Positions 47,025 through 56,504 of a DNA stretch of 64,000 nt are shown in pieces. The number at the start of each line of letters is the position of its first letter. Position 1 is the first letter of the stretch. Source of the DNA: an uncultured Flavobacteriales bacterium (GTDB lineage Bacteria; Bacteroidota; Bacteroidia; Flavobacteriales_D; Parvicellaceae); the NCBI GenBank assembly GCA_943787725.1, contig CALSNM010000001.1:1-64000 (forward strand), read 5' to 3'. Under the pieces are notes generated by a model. That model was not told the DNA's origin. It did no database searches and saw only the letters and a list, made by a program, of their open reading frames with translations. Both the position numbers and the translations under genes were made by a program.

Positions 47025-50000
47025 CTAGAATTGATCTAAATCTGGAGGGCGTATCACACCAAACCATTTTAATACTCTTTCACCAACATTAGGAACATCG
47101 ACATGAATTAAATACAATCCACTTGAAATTGGAATATTCTTAAAGTTTTTCAAATTCCATTCAACACGGGTTACGTTATTGTCTTTATTAAATGTTCTAA
47201 CCAATATTCCATTTACAGTATAAATTTTAATGGTACACTGATCCGGTAGATTTACTATTTTAATTAAATTATCTAATCTATTGTTCTCATAGTTAGAATA
47301 TGCATAATATGGATTTGGAACAACATTGATAAGAGACAAAATACTATCACCTGGAACAAATGTTTCTGTACTTACGGCTAAGCTATCCATGTTAAATTCA
47401 TATAGCGGACACCAATCATTAAGACTTCCTCCAGTATTTGTATAATGCTGAGCATTAATAGAATGTTTTGCGTAAGCACTAGCAACTCTAATTTTTATTC
47501 TAACATCTGTTTCTATATAAGAAAATGGATCTGAATCATCAGCTAAACCTACTGCTGTCTCAGAAAGCATAGGTGTACCAACCCACATACATGACCTCCA
47601 TACTTTTAGCCTATCTCCAGCATTAGGGTTAGCTTTGTCAACTAGCAAACTTCTAATAAATGCAGACTCATCATATGCAGGCATATTTGAAGTAAACTGA
47701 CTACTAACTGGCTGTTCCTTTCTATAATTTTTGAATACATATACATAATGCTTCCCTCCAAATAATGGATCTCCGAAAGCCGTACGCATATTGGCAGAAG
47801 GGTTGAATAACATATCTTTTCCACCTTCGTTACCTAACCAAGAATCCTCAGCAAAAGCCATATTTAATCTTTCACCTGACTCTAAGTCAATTGCATACCC
47901 AGGGAACCAGCTCATTCCAGTGCCATCACCATCAGGTAATCCATTTTTACCAAGTGAAGGGAGTTGTTTCGGCCTCAATTTAGGAGTAGAACCATTCCAA
48001 GATAAGTTGCTATTGTCTTGAGATTCTAATACAACAACTCTAGACCATTTGGATTTATCCGAAGTGACTACAATATCTACACTACTTAATTGGCTTAATT
48101 TCACAGCTCCTTGTCCACCTGTCATTTCCGAACTGACCGGCATATCTTTACAATCCTTGTTTGCTACCAATTTAAAAGGAGCCCAGGTTCCGTTTACAAC
48201 TTTTTCCCAAACCTCAAGGTCATCATCTCCAACAAAGTCATTGAATATACATGGGTCTTCATCCTCGCATTCATCAGGATATTGCGCAGCATCACAATCT
48301 TCACTTGATGTACCTGAACGAATCCAATTTCTAGAAGTATTGCCATCTGCATCTTCAACTCCAGTTAGCCATCTTTTAGATGAATCAGCAAATACAATTT
48401 CAGAACTTATCAACTCTGTTGTAAATACATTTGGTGATAATTCTTCATACTGATACTGTTGGATATTTATTGATATCCCCCATTCCGGTATTAATTGCTC
48501 ATTACCTAGTACAATGGTTTGTTCAGAATAAATAGTATCCGAAGGGAAAGCAGTATTAATTACATACCATCTAGAACTATCCAATTGAGTAGAATTTACT
48601 TGTGGATTACCATCAGGTAGAATTGCCAATATGTAATCTCCCGCTTTTACGTTCAATGGATCAATAACCTTTACATCAATTGGTCCTGAACCACCGGCAT
48701 AAGTTACTTCTTTAGGCGTGTAATTAGCAACGACATCTGACTCGGATTCTTCAGTCAGTTGAAGTACATTACCTCCATTTCCACGGCCTTCAATTCTCGT
48801 AATTTCGGGTCCATCTCCATAAACACTATTCTGAACCGTTCCACCATACTCGGGTGAAGGAGAGTGAGGAATACCTACAAAACTTGCAATTTGAGTTCCT
48901 GAAACACTTAATCTACTTCCGATATAAGGTTTTTCTTGTCCAGTTATTCCATCATATTGCTTGTAATTATTATAACCATAAGAAACAGCCATGTAGTAGT
49001 ATTTCTTATGATTTATTAATTTTTTATCACCTAAGGCAAACTCATCTTCCAAAAACTGAAATGAATGTCGTATTCCTAAATCTTCTCCATCAACCATTTC
49101 CTCAGCTTCATTTGCCCCGAAATCTTCATTAAACGTGAAGTTTACTAACTGATCAACTCCATCCTTAATGTCACATTGCGCAACCAATCGCGCTCTATCT
49201 ACATCCGTTAATTCAGAAGGGCTAACAGTTGCATCAACTAATTGATAAATCATGTAACCTTGAAACACATATAGGCTATCATACCCTTCGCCCAAAGCAA
49301 TGATTAAAGGATCAACTGTTTCGTAATCCTCAATTTGTTCCGTTCCTTCTAAGAAAATAATTAGTTCATTTTCTAATTCTTGAATTGCAAGATTAGGAGC
49401 AGGTGGGCCTTCTAAAATTTGAAAACAATTATCAAATAACGCTTGCGCTTTATCATCCGCTTTTCTTACTAATTCAACTGATTGGAATGGATCTCCAGAT
49501 GTTGATTTAGCATATACTACTCCAAATGTAATGTTATTTAATGCCCCTGGCTGCAATGTAAATGGTCCAGCTGCTTGGAAAAATCTTCTATCAAATTTAA
49601 TATTTCCTTCAGAAACTTCTGTCCAATCCGGCATTACAGTACCATCTTGTCCCCAGCCATAAGGATCCGTATCTCCAGGAAAGCAATAGTCAGTGTTAAG
49701 TGTTCCTCCGTGACCATCACCGCCATACGTATAAGGTGTTCCATCCAGCCAAGTTCCCAACATATAATTGTAAAAATCAATAGCTAGACTAGGATCTCCA
49801 TAAATATTTGCAGGTAAGTTTCTATCGAAATAGCCAAATCTTCTCATTCCGAAACGCTCATTATCTACAACTCCATCACCATAACCAATACCTAAACCAG
49901 CATAAGGAATTCCCTTATCAGCATTCGCTAAACTAATATCTGTTGTAAGTGGATTATCAATACCATCATTATCTTGGTATGGTCCCTCAAAGAAATCAAC

Positions 50001-51119
50001 TCCAATCGCTGGAGGATTTGCACCAATTGCTTGAGCACCATTACACCCATCATTATCTATTGCATCCGCGTTGTATTGATACCCCAAACCTCTTTGAACA
50101 TCGCACCCTACATAATCATCTTCACTACATCCGATGTCTGGATCCAGGTAGACTGCGAAATATGTCTCCGTAAGTGTTTGAGTAGACCTGTTAATCATCT
50201 CATAATTATAAAATGTCATGTTGTTAATTTCATCATTAGTTGCAAATGCAAATGCTTGTGCCCTAATTTCCATACCAATAGGATCTCCATTGGTCTCTGT
50301 ATGAATATTTCCTTTGTCATTAAATACCCACCACATGTTGTAATCCCCAAACAAAGTAACTTGACGACTTGTTCTACAATCAACAGAATTATCTAAATCA
50401 TACCAAGGATAATCTCCAGCTCCAACAGGATTATAAAGTCCATCTCCATCTCTATCATAAAATGGAGCTAAATAAAAATCTTGAAATTTATTAATATCTC
50501 CATGAGCTGGCCAATTCAAAATACTATTCGGAATGGTATATCCCTCGTATTCCTCTGACTCATCACAATCCTCATTTTGCGTACACTCAAACCACCCATT
50601 AAATTCTGTTACTTCTTGTTTTGTTGTAATGTAAAAGTTATCATATTCAAGACAAGTTTCAGGCTCCACTGTTGCAGGTCCATAATCTTTAATTGCAATT
50701 GCTGGATTCCCAGTTCCTGGAGTAACAGATAAAGGTCCTGTCCAAAAATCATTTCCTTGTCTAAAAGTTAATGCAGCTAATTTTAGCTGATTATTAACAT
50801 CAACTCCACCCATCCATAGGGCTCCTGCATAAATAACTGTTTCTCCAGAGCCAACAGGCACCTCATAAGAAGGACTGTTTGTTGATCTGTTTTGATACAT
50901 ACTACCACCCGTTTCTATTAATGCTTTAACATTATTAAACTCAAGGTAACCGAATGTTGATGCTGGCGAACAGTTAGCCGCTTTAAGCTGAAATGAATTT
51001 TCTGGCTTAACACCAGTATTTCCATTTGTAGATTTACTATGGTCGTACCATGCACTTGCATGATTACCAAAGAAAATAAAGGCTATTAGAAGTAATGTTA
51101 TTTTATTCATAATCTTCAT
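47025..51119 (-). CDS. large exported protein with C-terminal secretion-type beta-sandwich
   Basis: 1364 residues, frame intact. The signal peptide is MNKITLLLIAFIFFGNHASA (start at the ATG at 51119, or a second ATG two codons later). The N-terminal part has IYAGALWMGGVDVNNQLKLAA and DFYLAPFYDRDGDGLYNPVG, with Asp-rich calcium-like loops, and YFAVYLDPDIGCSEDDYVGC. The C-terminal 90 residues read NVVPNPYYAYSNYENN, then IKIYTVNGILVRTF, LYLIHVDVPNVGERVLKWFG, close to T9SS type A sorting or FlgD-like Ig domains, followed by RPPDLDQF. It lies 19 bases after the TonB receptor and 46 bases before the PorV-like gene. This trio recurs in Bacteroidota as I know them; its function is not known to me. 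Confidence 0.8.
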   Translation of the reverse strand: MKIMNKITLLLIAFIFFGNHASAWYDHSKSTNGNTGVKPENSFQLKAANCSPASTFGYLEFNNVKALIETGGSMYQNRSTNSPSYEVPVGSGETVIYAGALWMGGVDVNNQLKLAALTFRQGNDFWTGPLSVTPGTGNPAIAIKDYGPATVEPETCLEYDNFYITTKQEVTEFNGWFECTQNEDCDESEEYEGYTIPNSILNWPAHGDINKFQDFYLAPFYDRDGDGLYNPVGAGDYPWYDLDNSVDCRTSRQVTLFGDYNMWWVFNDKGNIHTETNGDPIGMEIRAQAFAFATNDEINNMTFYNYEMINRSTQTLTETYFAVYLDPDIGCSEDDYVGCDVQRGLGYQYNADAIDNDGCNGAQAIGANPPAIGVDFFEGPYQDNDGIDNPLTTDISLANADKGIPYAGLGIGYGDGVVDNERFGMRRFGYFDRNLPANIYGDPSLAIDFYNYMLGTWLDGTPYTYGGDGHGGTLNTDYCFPGDTDPYGWGQDGTVMPDWTEVSEGNIKFDRRFFQAAGPFTLQPGALNNITFGVVYAKSTSGDPFQSVELVRKADDKAQALFDNCFQILEGPPAPNLAIQELENELIIFLEGTEQIEDYETVDPLIIALGEGYDSLYVFQGYMIYQLVDATVSPSELTDVDRARLVAQCDIKDGVDQLVNFTFNEDFGANEAEEMVDGEDLGIRHSFQFLEDEFALGDKKLINHKKYYYMAVSYGYNNYKQYDGITGQEKPYIGSRLSVSGTQIASFVGIPHSPSPEYGGTVQNSVYGDGPEITRIEGRGNGGNVLQLTEESESDVVANYTPKEVTYAGGSGPIDVKVIDPLNVKAGDYILAILPDGNPQVNSTQLDSSRWYVINTAFPSDTIYSEQTIVLGNEQLIPEWGISINIQQYQYEELSPNVFTTELISSEIVFADSSKRWLTGVEDADGNTSRNWIRSGTSSEDCDAAQYPDECEDEDPCIFNDFVGDDDLEVWEKVVNGTWAPFKLVANKDCKDMPVSSEMTGGQGAVKLSQLSSVDIVVTSDKSKWSRVVVLESQDNSNLSWNGSTPKLRPKQLPSLGKNGLPDGDGTGMSWFPGYAIDLESGERLNMAFAEDSWLGNEGGKDMLFNPSANMRTAFGDPLFGGKHYVYVFKNYRKEQPVSSQFTSNMPAYDESAFIRSLLVDKANPNAGDRLKVWRSCMWVGTPMLSETAVGLADDSDPFSYIETDVRIKIRVASAYAKHSINAQHYTNTGGSLNDWCPLYEFNMDSLAVSTETFVPGDSILSLINVVPNPYYAYSNYENNRLDNLIKIVNLPDQCTIKIYTVNGILVRTFNKDNNVTRVEWNLKNFKNIPISSGLYLIHVDVPNVGERVLKWFGVIRPPDLDQF

Positions 51120-51138
51120 GTTATAATATAATCAATTC

Positions 51139-54100
51139 TTAAAAATCTAATTTTGCTCCAATACGAATGGTTCTTGGAATTCCATAATTATATGGGTTAT
51201 TTGCTTTCAACGCATACAAGTACCGGAAAGATGCTTCATCGTTTTGACTTTGAATACCTGCCTGATATGTAGCAGCATTCAAATATCCATCATCATCTGG
51301 GTTACCTGTTGCTCGATACACATTTGTAATGTTTATCGTATTAAGAACATTATTAACCAATAGATAAACATTTAAGTTTGCAGATTTCTTTTTTTCCTCT
51401 CCCTTACCAAATTTTAAAATTATGTTTTTATCAATTTGCATATCAGATCTAACTTGCCATGGTTTACGCGAACCATTTACAGTTCCATCAAGTGTTCCAG
51501 AAGTTGGGTTTAATGGCGCCGCAGGACTAATTTGTTCCTGAGCACTATATGGCGTTCCAGAAGAACCATTTATTACCATATTGATTCCTGTATTTTTTAA
51601 GATTTGCTTCCCTCCCATTACCGGGCCATTGTAATCTTTTCCTTCTCCATATCTAAAATCAACTGTTCCAGTCAATTGATGTCTTTGATCGTAGCTGTAA
51701 GGAAAAATTGTTCTAAGGTTCGGTTGTCCTGAATTAATTAAGTTCAATGAAGATGACGCATCAGATCCAGTCCCTTCAGCAAACTGCAAAGTATAAGCAG
51801 CTCTCATTGTTATGTTTCCTGACCTTCTTAAATCATAAGCTACTGTCATCCCTTTAATTGTTCCAAAATCAATATTCCCCCAGGTTCTGTATGTTCGAGG
51901 GTAAGCATTAGTAACATTAATCAATGATACTTGATCTCTCTGCTCTCTATAAAATACAGATAATTTTAAAGAAGACTTTTTACTTAGTACTTGTTGAAAT
52001 CCTAACTCATAATCAATTGTTTTTTCTGGTCTCAGATCAGGGTTATTAACAACAACATTTCTGTTTTTCATGTAGAAATAATCTAAAGGATTTAAACGAT
52101 TTCCCGTAGTAGGTCTTTTGGATAAGATATCATAATGAGCAAAAAATAAAGCTTCATCTGAAATTGGAAAAGAAAATGCAATACGAGGCATAACAACGAT
52201 TTGAGGAGTATAGTCTTCAAATACATCTTGAGAAATATTATCCGATGGATTGACACCATCTTGCAAGTAAGGAGCTATTCCTGCACTTGTTTCCAATACT
52301 GAAGGGTCAGTAACTTCGGCGCCTAAAGCATTATACCAAGTATCCTCTACTCTATATCCATTAATTCCAGTCGGATCATCGATATCATTTACATAAACAA
52401 TCGCATTATCCGGAATATTTTCTGGATGAATCATTTCAACACCGTCAATATCTGATACCTCGCCAACTGTTCTGGCACTATATAGCAAATACTTGTCCTT
52501 CAATACTTGTTGATTTGCATCAAATCTATCAACACGAAGTCCAACATTAAAAATTAAATCATCAAATGCGAATTTATCCATTATATATCCAGACATGTAA
52601 ATTGGTTCGAAGGCTCCCATTGGGCGAGTAAAGTTTCCAAACTCATCTGTTTCAGTGAAAAAATCATTAAACGTCGGATTATCCTTTGATTTATTTCCTT
52701 TGTAATCATAACCATAATAAGAAACATAATTAGAACCTTGATTTAATAACTCATCAGCACTAAACATGTCCAATGAAAAAGTGCTTGGGTCTAATTCATC
52801 AATGTTTAAATACTCCGTTCCTGTAGGATTCATTCCCTGTGCATTTCTGACATTATAATCGAAAAAAGATTGTTCACCGCCTCCTTCATAAGTAGCTCCT
52901 GCACCACTTAAAGTAGCGAAATCATATTGTGAGAACGTTCCAAACTGAGTAACATAATAATCGCTTTCGTCCAATGCTCTGCCATTATCCGTATGGCTAT
53001 TTGCTAATAATCTTCCAAGGGTCCAAAGACCTACAGGACTTACAGAAAAACTTCTATCAGTTCTTTGTTCATATTCAAAACCAATTGCAATTGCATGATC
53101 ACCTATATCAGCAGAGCCTTGGGCAGTAACACGAAATTGGGATGCGTCCGTTTTAGCATACCCATTGTATTGAGTACCCATATTTGTCCACAATCCATAA
53201 ACACTAGCAGGCAACATTCCATTTAACAAAGCTCCACCATCCAATAACTGCGTGAAATTTTCATAATTATCAAAAACATCATCATACAATGTATAATACT
53301 GATTCGTAATTGCTGCCAATTCAGTATTCGCTAACTCTGAAGTATCAGGTGTAAAAGTAACCTCAACATCATTTAATCCATTGTGAACACGATCAATCTG
53401 CCCATCTCCATTGAAATCTCTTAACTCATAAGATTTTTGTTGCTCCACTTCGAATTTACCAACATATCCATATCCAAAAAGATTATCTCTATGTTTTGCG
53501 TCTTGTGTCTTCGAATTATTCTTAGAATAATCTACCATAATAGTATAAAACGCATTTTTAACACCTCCTGAACTTTCAACTCCTTCTTCCATTACAGATT
53601 GAAAACGTTGTGTAAATTTACCATATGTCCTCCAGCTGCTAGACTGAATCAGAGGATAATTATCGTAATTCATTAACGAACCGCCCCAACTTCCGGCTAG
53701 ACGACTACTATAACTTCCCGAACCACCAAATGTCAAATTCACATTTGGACCAAGGTTTACATCAATTTTACCTGCAAGAGAAACATTTCTTGATGGAACA
53801 TTTTGCCTGAATTTCACTTCTTGAAAATCCGAAGCATCTAAAAAGTCTGTATTGTAGAAAGCTCCAAAACCCGTTCCAGTTGGTCTCAGTGGGTTTGCCG
53901 TTAATTCAGCTCTTGCTGAATCCGTAATTCTATATTGGGGCAAACCAAGAGGTCTGGAATCGACAGCAGATGTGAAGTTTCCTGATATAAAGAACCCTAA
54001 TAAAGGATCTGTTTTCTTCCCAGTACTATCTTTCTTCATTAACAACGGACCCGCAACAATCCCTTCAACTAGATTGTATCCGTAATTATCTAAACCGTAA

Positions 54101-54852
54101 GTCTTTTCGCCCAGTTTAAATCCAGAAGTAACTACTTCAACTCCACCAAAGTAAAATCTTGAAGCCCCTCTAGTCGTAATGGATATTATACCTCCTGTTG
54201 CATCACCAAAATTCGCAGGAAGACCACCAGTAATTACGGAAACTTCCTCAATTGCTGATTTAGGTAATGAAGAAGATCCCCTCACCTTAATTCCATCAAT
54301 ATAGTAATAAGTTGCATCGCTACGAGAACCACGAATAGAGGTAATATTACCGTTCGCATCTGATTGCACACCACCAACTGTTGTGGCAATAGAGGCTGCA
54401 GACCTACCAGGCATTCTTGCTAAATCTTCTCTTGTTACAGTTCCACCAGAAGCTCCACCATCTTTATCAATTAAAGGCACTTTGTAAGTCACAACCTCAA
54501 CAACTTCTAGAAGCTCACTCGACTCTGATAAAACAATATCTTTCATCGGCAACAACTGACCACCTTTAACAACAACACCTTCAATCTTATAGGTCTTGTA
54601 ACCCACAAACTTGACTGTTAAATCATATTTACCTGCATCAACATTTGCAATTTTATATTTACCGTCAAAATCAGTTGTAGCACCAGACTTGACATTTCCA
54701 TTTTGCAATATTGCAACATTCACAAAAGGAAGTGGCTCACCACTTTTATCAACAACTTTTCCTTTGACACTAGCTCCAGTAGCTCCCTGTGCTGATGCCG
54801 AAAACGCAACAAATAAAGAAGCTATGAATGATAAAGTAACTTTTTTTAACAT
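51139..54852 (-). CDS. TonB-dependent receptor with carboxypeptidase-like N-terminal domain
   Basis: 1237 residues, frame intact. The signal peptide is MLKKVTLSFIASLFVAFSASAQ. A CarboxypepD_reg-like beta-sandwich covers about residues 26-115 (GKVVDKSGEPLPFVNVAILQ, GKYKIANVDAGKYDLTVKFV). The plug domain follows (VTREDLARMPGRSAASIATT, SIRGSRSDATYYYIDGIKV, EEVSVITGGLPANFGDATGG). The remainder is the 22-strand barrel, ending RTIRIGAKLDF with the C-terminal Phe. It imports or anchors a ligand using energy from TonB-ExbBD. It is the first gene of the cassette with 47025-51119 and 45911-46978. No SusD-like gene is present, so this is not a classical polysaccharide utilisation pair. Confidence 0.92.
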   Translation of the reverse strand: MLKKVTLSFIASLFVAFSASAQGATGASVKGKVVDKSGEPLPFVNVAILQNGNVKSGATTDFDGKYKIANVDAGKYDLTVKFVGYKTYKIEGVVVKGGQLLPMKDIVLSESSELLEVVEVVTYKVPLIDKDGGASGGTVTREDLARMPGRSAASIATTVGGVQSDANGNITSIRGSRSDATYYYIDGIKVRGSSSLPKSAIEEVSVITGGLPANFGDATGGIISITTRGASRFYFGGVEVVTSGFKLGEKTYGLDNYGYNLVEGIVAGPLLMKKDSTGKKTDPLLGFFISGNFTSAVDSRPLGLPQYRITDSARAELTANPLRPTGTGFGAFYNTDFLDASDFQEVKFRQNVPSRNVSLAGKIDVNLGPNVNLTFGGSGSYSSRLAGSWGGSLMNYDNYPLIQSSSWRTYGKFTQRFQSVMEEGVESSGGVKNAFYTIMVDYSKNNSKTQDAKHRDNLFGYGYVGKFEVEQQKSYELRDFNGDGQIDRVHNGLNDVEVTFTPDTSELANTELAAITNQYYTLYDDVFDNYENFTQLLDGGALLNGMLPASVYGLWTNMGTQYNGYAKTDASQFRVTAQGSADIGDHAIAIGFEYEQRTDRSFSVSPVGLWTLGRLLANSHTDNGRALDESDYYVTQFGTFSQYDFATLSGAGATYEGGGEQSFFDYNVRNAQGMNPTGTEYLNIDELDPSTFSLDMFSADELLNQGSNYVSYYGYDYKGNKSKDNPTFNDFFTETDEFGNFTRPMGAFEPIYMSGYIMDKFAFDDLIFNVGLRVDRFDANQQVLKDKYLLYSARTVGEVSDIDGVEMIHPENIPDNAIVYVNDIDDPTGINGYRVEDTWYNALGAEVTDPSVLETSAGIAPYLQDGVNPSDNISQDVFEDYTPQIVVMPRIAFSFPISDEALFFAHYDILSKRPTTGNRLNPLDYFYMKNRNVVVNNPDLRPEKTIDYELGFQQVLSKKSSLKLSVFYREQRDQVSLINVTNAYPRTYRTWGNIDFGTIKGMTVAYDLRRSGNITMRAAYTLQFAEGTGSDASSSLNLINSGQPNLRTIFPYSYDQRHQLTGTVDFRYGEGKDYNGPVMGGKQILKNTGINMVINGSSGTPYSAQEQISPAAPLNPTSGTLDGTVNGSRKPWQVRSDMQIDKNIILKFGKGEEKKKSANLNVYLLVNNVLNTINITNVYRATGNPDDDGYLNAATYQAGIQSQNDEASFRYLYALKANNPYNYGIPRTIRIGAKLDF

Positions 54853-55112
54853 ATGATTAAATTAAATTTAACACTTCAATTTTGTTAGAAAACCTGCCAT
54901 TTAATCAATCTGATTTAAAGTTAAGTTTCCTAAACTAGCAGACAAAGAAACGAATCTTTCTCAATTTTTAACATCTTTTAGCAAATAATTCTTAGCTATT
55001 TACAGTTATAATCAGTTTAGGCTGTCTGAAATCAAATATATAATAAGCATTGCGATAAAAAAATACTTAATGAACTAAAGGTTAATCCTAACTACTTTTC
55101 GGTAAAACTTGA

Positions 55113-55394
55113 CTATTTTTTTCTGAACCACTTTTTATAAAACGGATCTTCAAACTTGCCATTTTTATATCGCTTTGCTTTTTTCTTTGTCTTCTTCATA
55201 CGCTTCAGTGTCTCCTTATCTTGTAATTTCTTATGGTGTTTTTCTACAATTTTATCCTCATTGCCCTTTTGCTTTTCCTTCTTCTTTTCTGCTTTTTCAA
55301 ATGCCTTATTCCTTGGACCATCATTTTGCGTAAAACCATATTGAGGCAACATTAATAGCGCCAGAACCGTTATTATATTAATGAATCTATTCAT
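55113..55394 (-). CDS. small lysine-rich exported protein
   Basis: 93 residues. The signal peptide is MNRFINIITVLALLMLPQYGFTQ. The mature part is extremely basic and probably helical, with KAFEKAEKKKEKQKGNEDK and LKRMKKTKKKAKRYKNG, and ends DPFYKKWFRKK. Small lysine-rich proteins of this form with a conserved aromatic end occur in Flavobacteriales; I know of no function. Binding nucleic acid or acidic polymers in the periplasm is only a guess. It diverges from the lipoprotein at 55445. Confidence 0.7.
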   Translation of the reverse strand: MNRFINIITVLALLMLPQYGFTQNDGPRNKAFEKAEKKKEKQKGNEDKIVEKHHKKLQDKETLKRMKKTKKKAKRYKNGKFEDPFYKKWFRKK

Positions 55395-55412
55395 AATGAC
55401 TTGTAAATTTAC

Positions 55413-55420
55413 TAAATTTG
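55413..55420 (+). promoter_or_regulatory. possible Bacteroidota -7 element upstream of the Rieske-like lipoprotein
   Basis: TAAATTTG matches TAnnTTTG, 24 bases upstream of the ATG at 55445. A TTG is present only 9 bases further upstream, so the -33 element is not supported. Confidence 0.3.
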
Positions 55421-55444
55421 AACGCCAATCAAAAATTAATTCTG

Positions 55445-55873
55445 ATGCGAAAACGATTATCTACACGCCTTTTATTGATTTCAGTAGTTGTAATTTTTTC
55501 GTGCAATAAAAACCAAAACAGGGTACCTTACGTTCCCATAGATCTTTACATTAACATAGCACTTCCCTTGTACACTAACTTAAACGTAATTGGAGGATGG
55601 GTTTATGTATCTGGAGGTAGTAAAGGATTGATTGTTTACCGCCAAACAGCTGAAAACTTTATGATTTATGATAGGCATTGTACTTATGATGTAAATGCTC
55701 CATGCGCCTCTGCTTCTGTTGACTCAACTAATCTGGCAATAAGTTGCGATTGTGATGGAAGTCAATATCAATTATATGATGGTGCGGTAATAAATGGTCC
55801 GGCTACCTTCTCCCTGCAACAATATCAATCTATTTATGATGGATTAGGAAATACACTTCATATATATAATTAA
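55445..55873 (+). CDS. lipoprotein with degenerate Rieske-like domain
   Basis: 142 residues from the ATG at 55445. The lipobox LLLISVVVIFSC puts the lipidated Cys near residue 19. The C-terminal half resembles a Rieske [2Fe-2S] domain: the second-cluster loop and strand CDCDGSQYQLYDGAVINGPA aligns with the CxCHGSxF...G.V..GPA pattern, and YDRHCTYD sits where the first C-x-H motif should be. As read, the ligands would be D-x-H and C-x2-D, so two of four are altered and a normal cluster is unlikely. The stop overlaps the next start (TAATG). Fold assignment is by motif only. Confidence 0.68.
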   Translation: MRKRLSTRLLLISVVVIFSCNKNQNRVPYVPIDLYINIALPLYTNLNVIGGWVYVSGGSKGLIVYRQTAENFMIYDRHCTYDVNAPCASASVDSTNLAISCDCDGSQYQLYDGAVINGPATFSLQQYQSIYDGLGNTLHIYN

Positions 55874-56503
55874 TGAGAATTATACTACTTGTTTTGATGC
55901 TTTCTGGATTCTCATTTCAGATAAAAAGTCAAAATAACACAGACACCATATTTCATCCAAAACAAAAAATTGGCTTTGGAATTTCAAATATTGCTGAAAC
56001 TATCGGGGGTACTTATAAATGACTCCAACCCATTTCCAAAAACAATCCAATACATGGCAGAATATCACCATGAAATTGACTCAGCATTATTTATTCGTTT
56101 TGGTGTTTCATCAGCAATATCTTCCATTAAAAATGGAAATCTGAGAATGTACTATTTTGTACCGCTCAACTTTAATCTTGGAGTTGAAAAACTAATCTCG
56201 TTGCATAAATTTGATTTTATATATGGCGCCGACATCTTTTACACGATGTCCTTAAGAGGAGGATCACAAATAGGAACGGGCATGTGGCAAGGAGATGATT
56301 TTGGACTTGGTGTTTCTCCAATCGGTGGAATCGACTACAAACTCAATAAGGATTGGATTATTGGTATGGAACTTGAAGTTGGAATTGGATTGTTTAGAGA
56401 TTTTAAAAATTTAGGAAACATTGCTGTGCAAAGAATGAAGCCTGGGATCATCTATCCCAGAGTTTTGAGCATTTCATTCAAATACCTTTTATGGAACAGT
56501 TAA
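55873..56503 (+). CDS. predicted outer-membrane or periplasmic barrel protein (frame broken near 56015)
   Basis: About 209 codons. MRIILLVLMLSGFSFQIKSQ is a signal peptide. KIGFGISNIAETIGGTY precedes the break at about 56015, and the reading resumes INDSNPFPKTIQYMAEYHHE one frame over. The rest shows alternating strands (ALFIRFGVSSAISS, MYYFVPLNFNLGVEKL, FDFIYGADIFYTM, WIIGMELEVGIGLF) and ends ISFKYLLW, as in small outer-membrane barrels. It is coupled to the Rieske-like lipoprotein by a TAATG overlap. Specific role unknown. Confidence 0.68.
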
Positions 56504-56504
56504 A

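Noticed and set aside
47791-50396. Several open frames of 60-140 codons antisense to the 1364-residue protein
   Set aside because: They lie inside an intact long gene, have no start context and no recognisable domains.
55033-55040. Minus-strand TATATTTG as promoter of the TonB receptor
   Set aside because: It matches the -7 consensus, but it is about 180 bases from the start, has no -33 TTG and lies in AT-rich DNA where chance matches are common.
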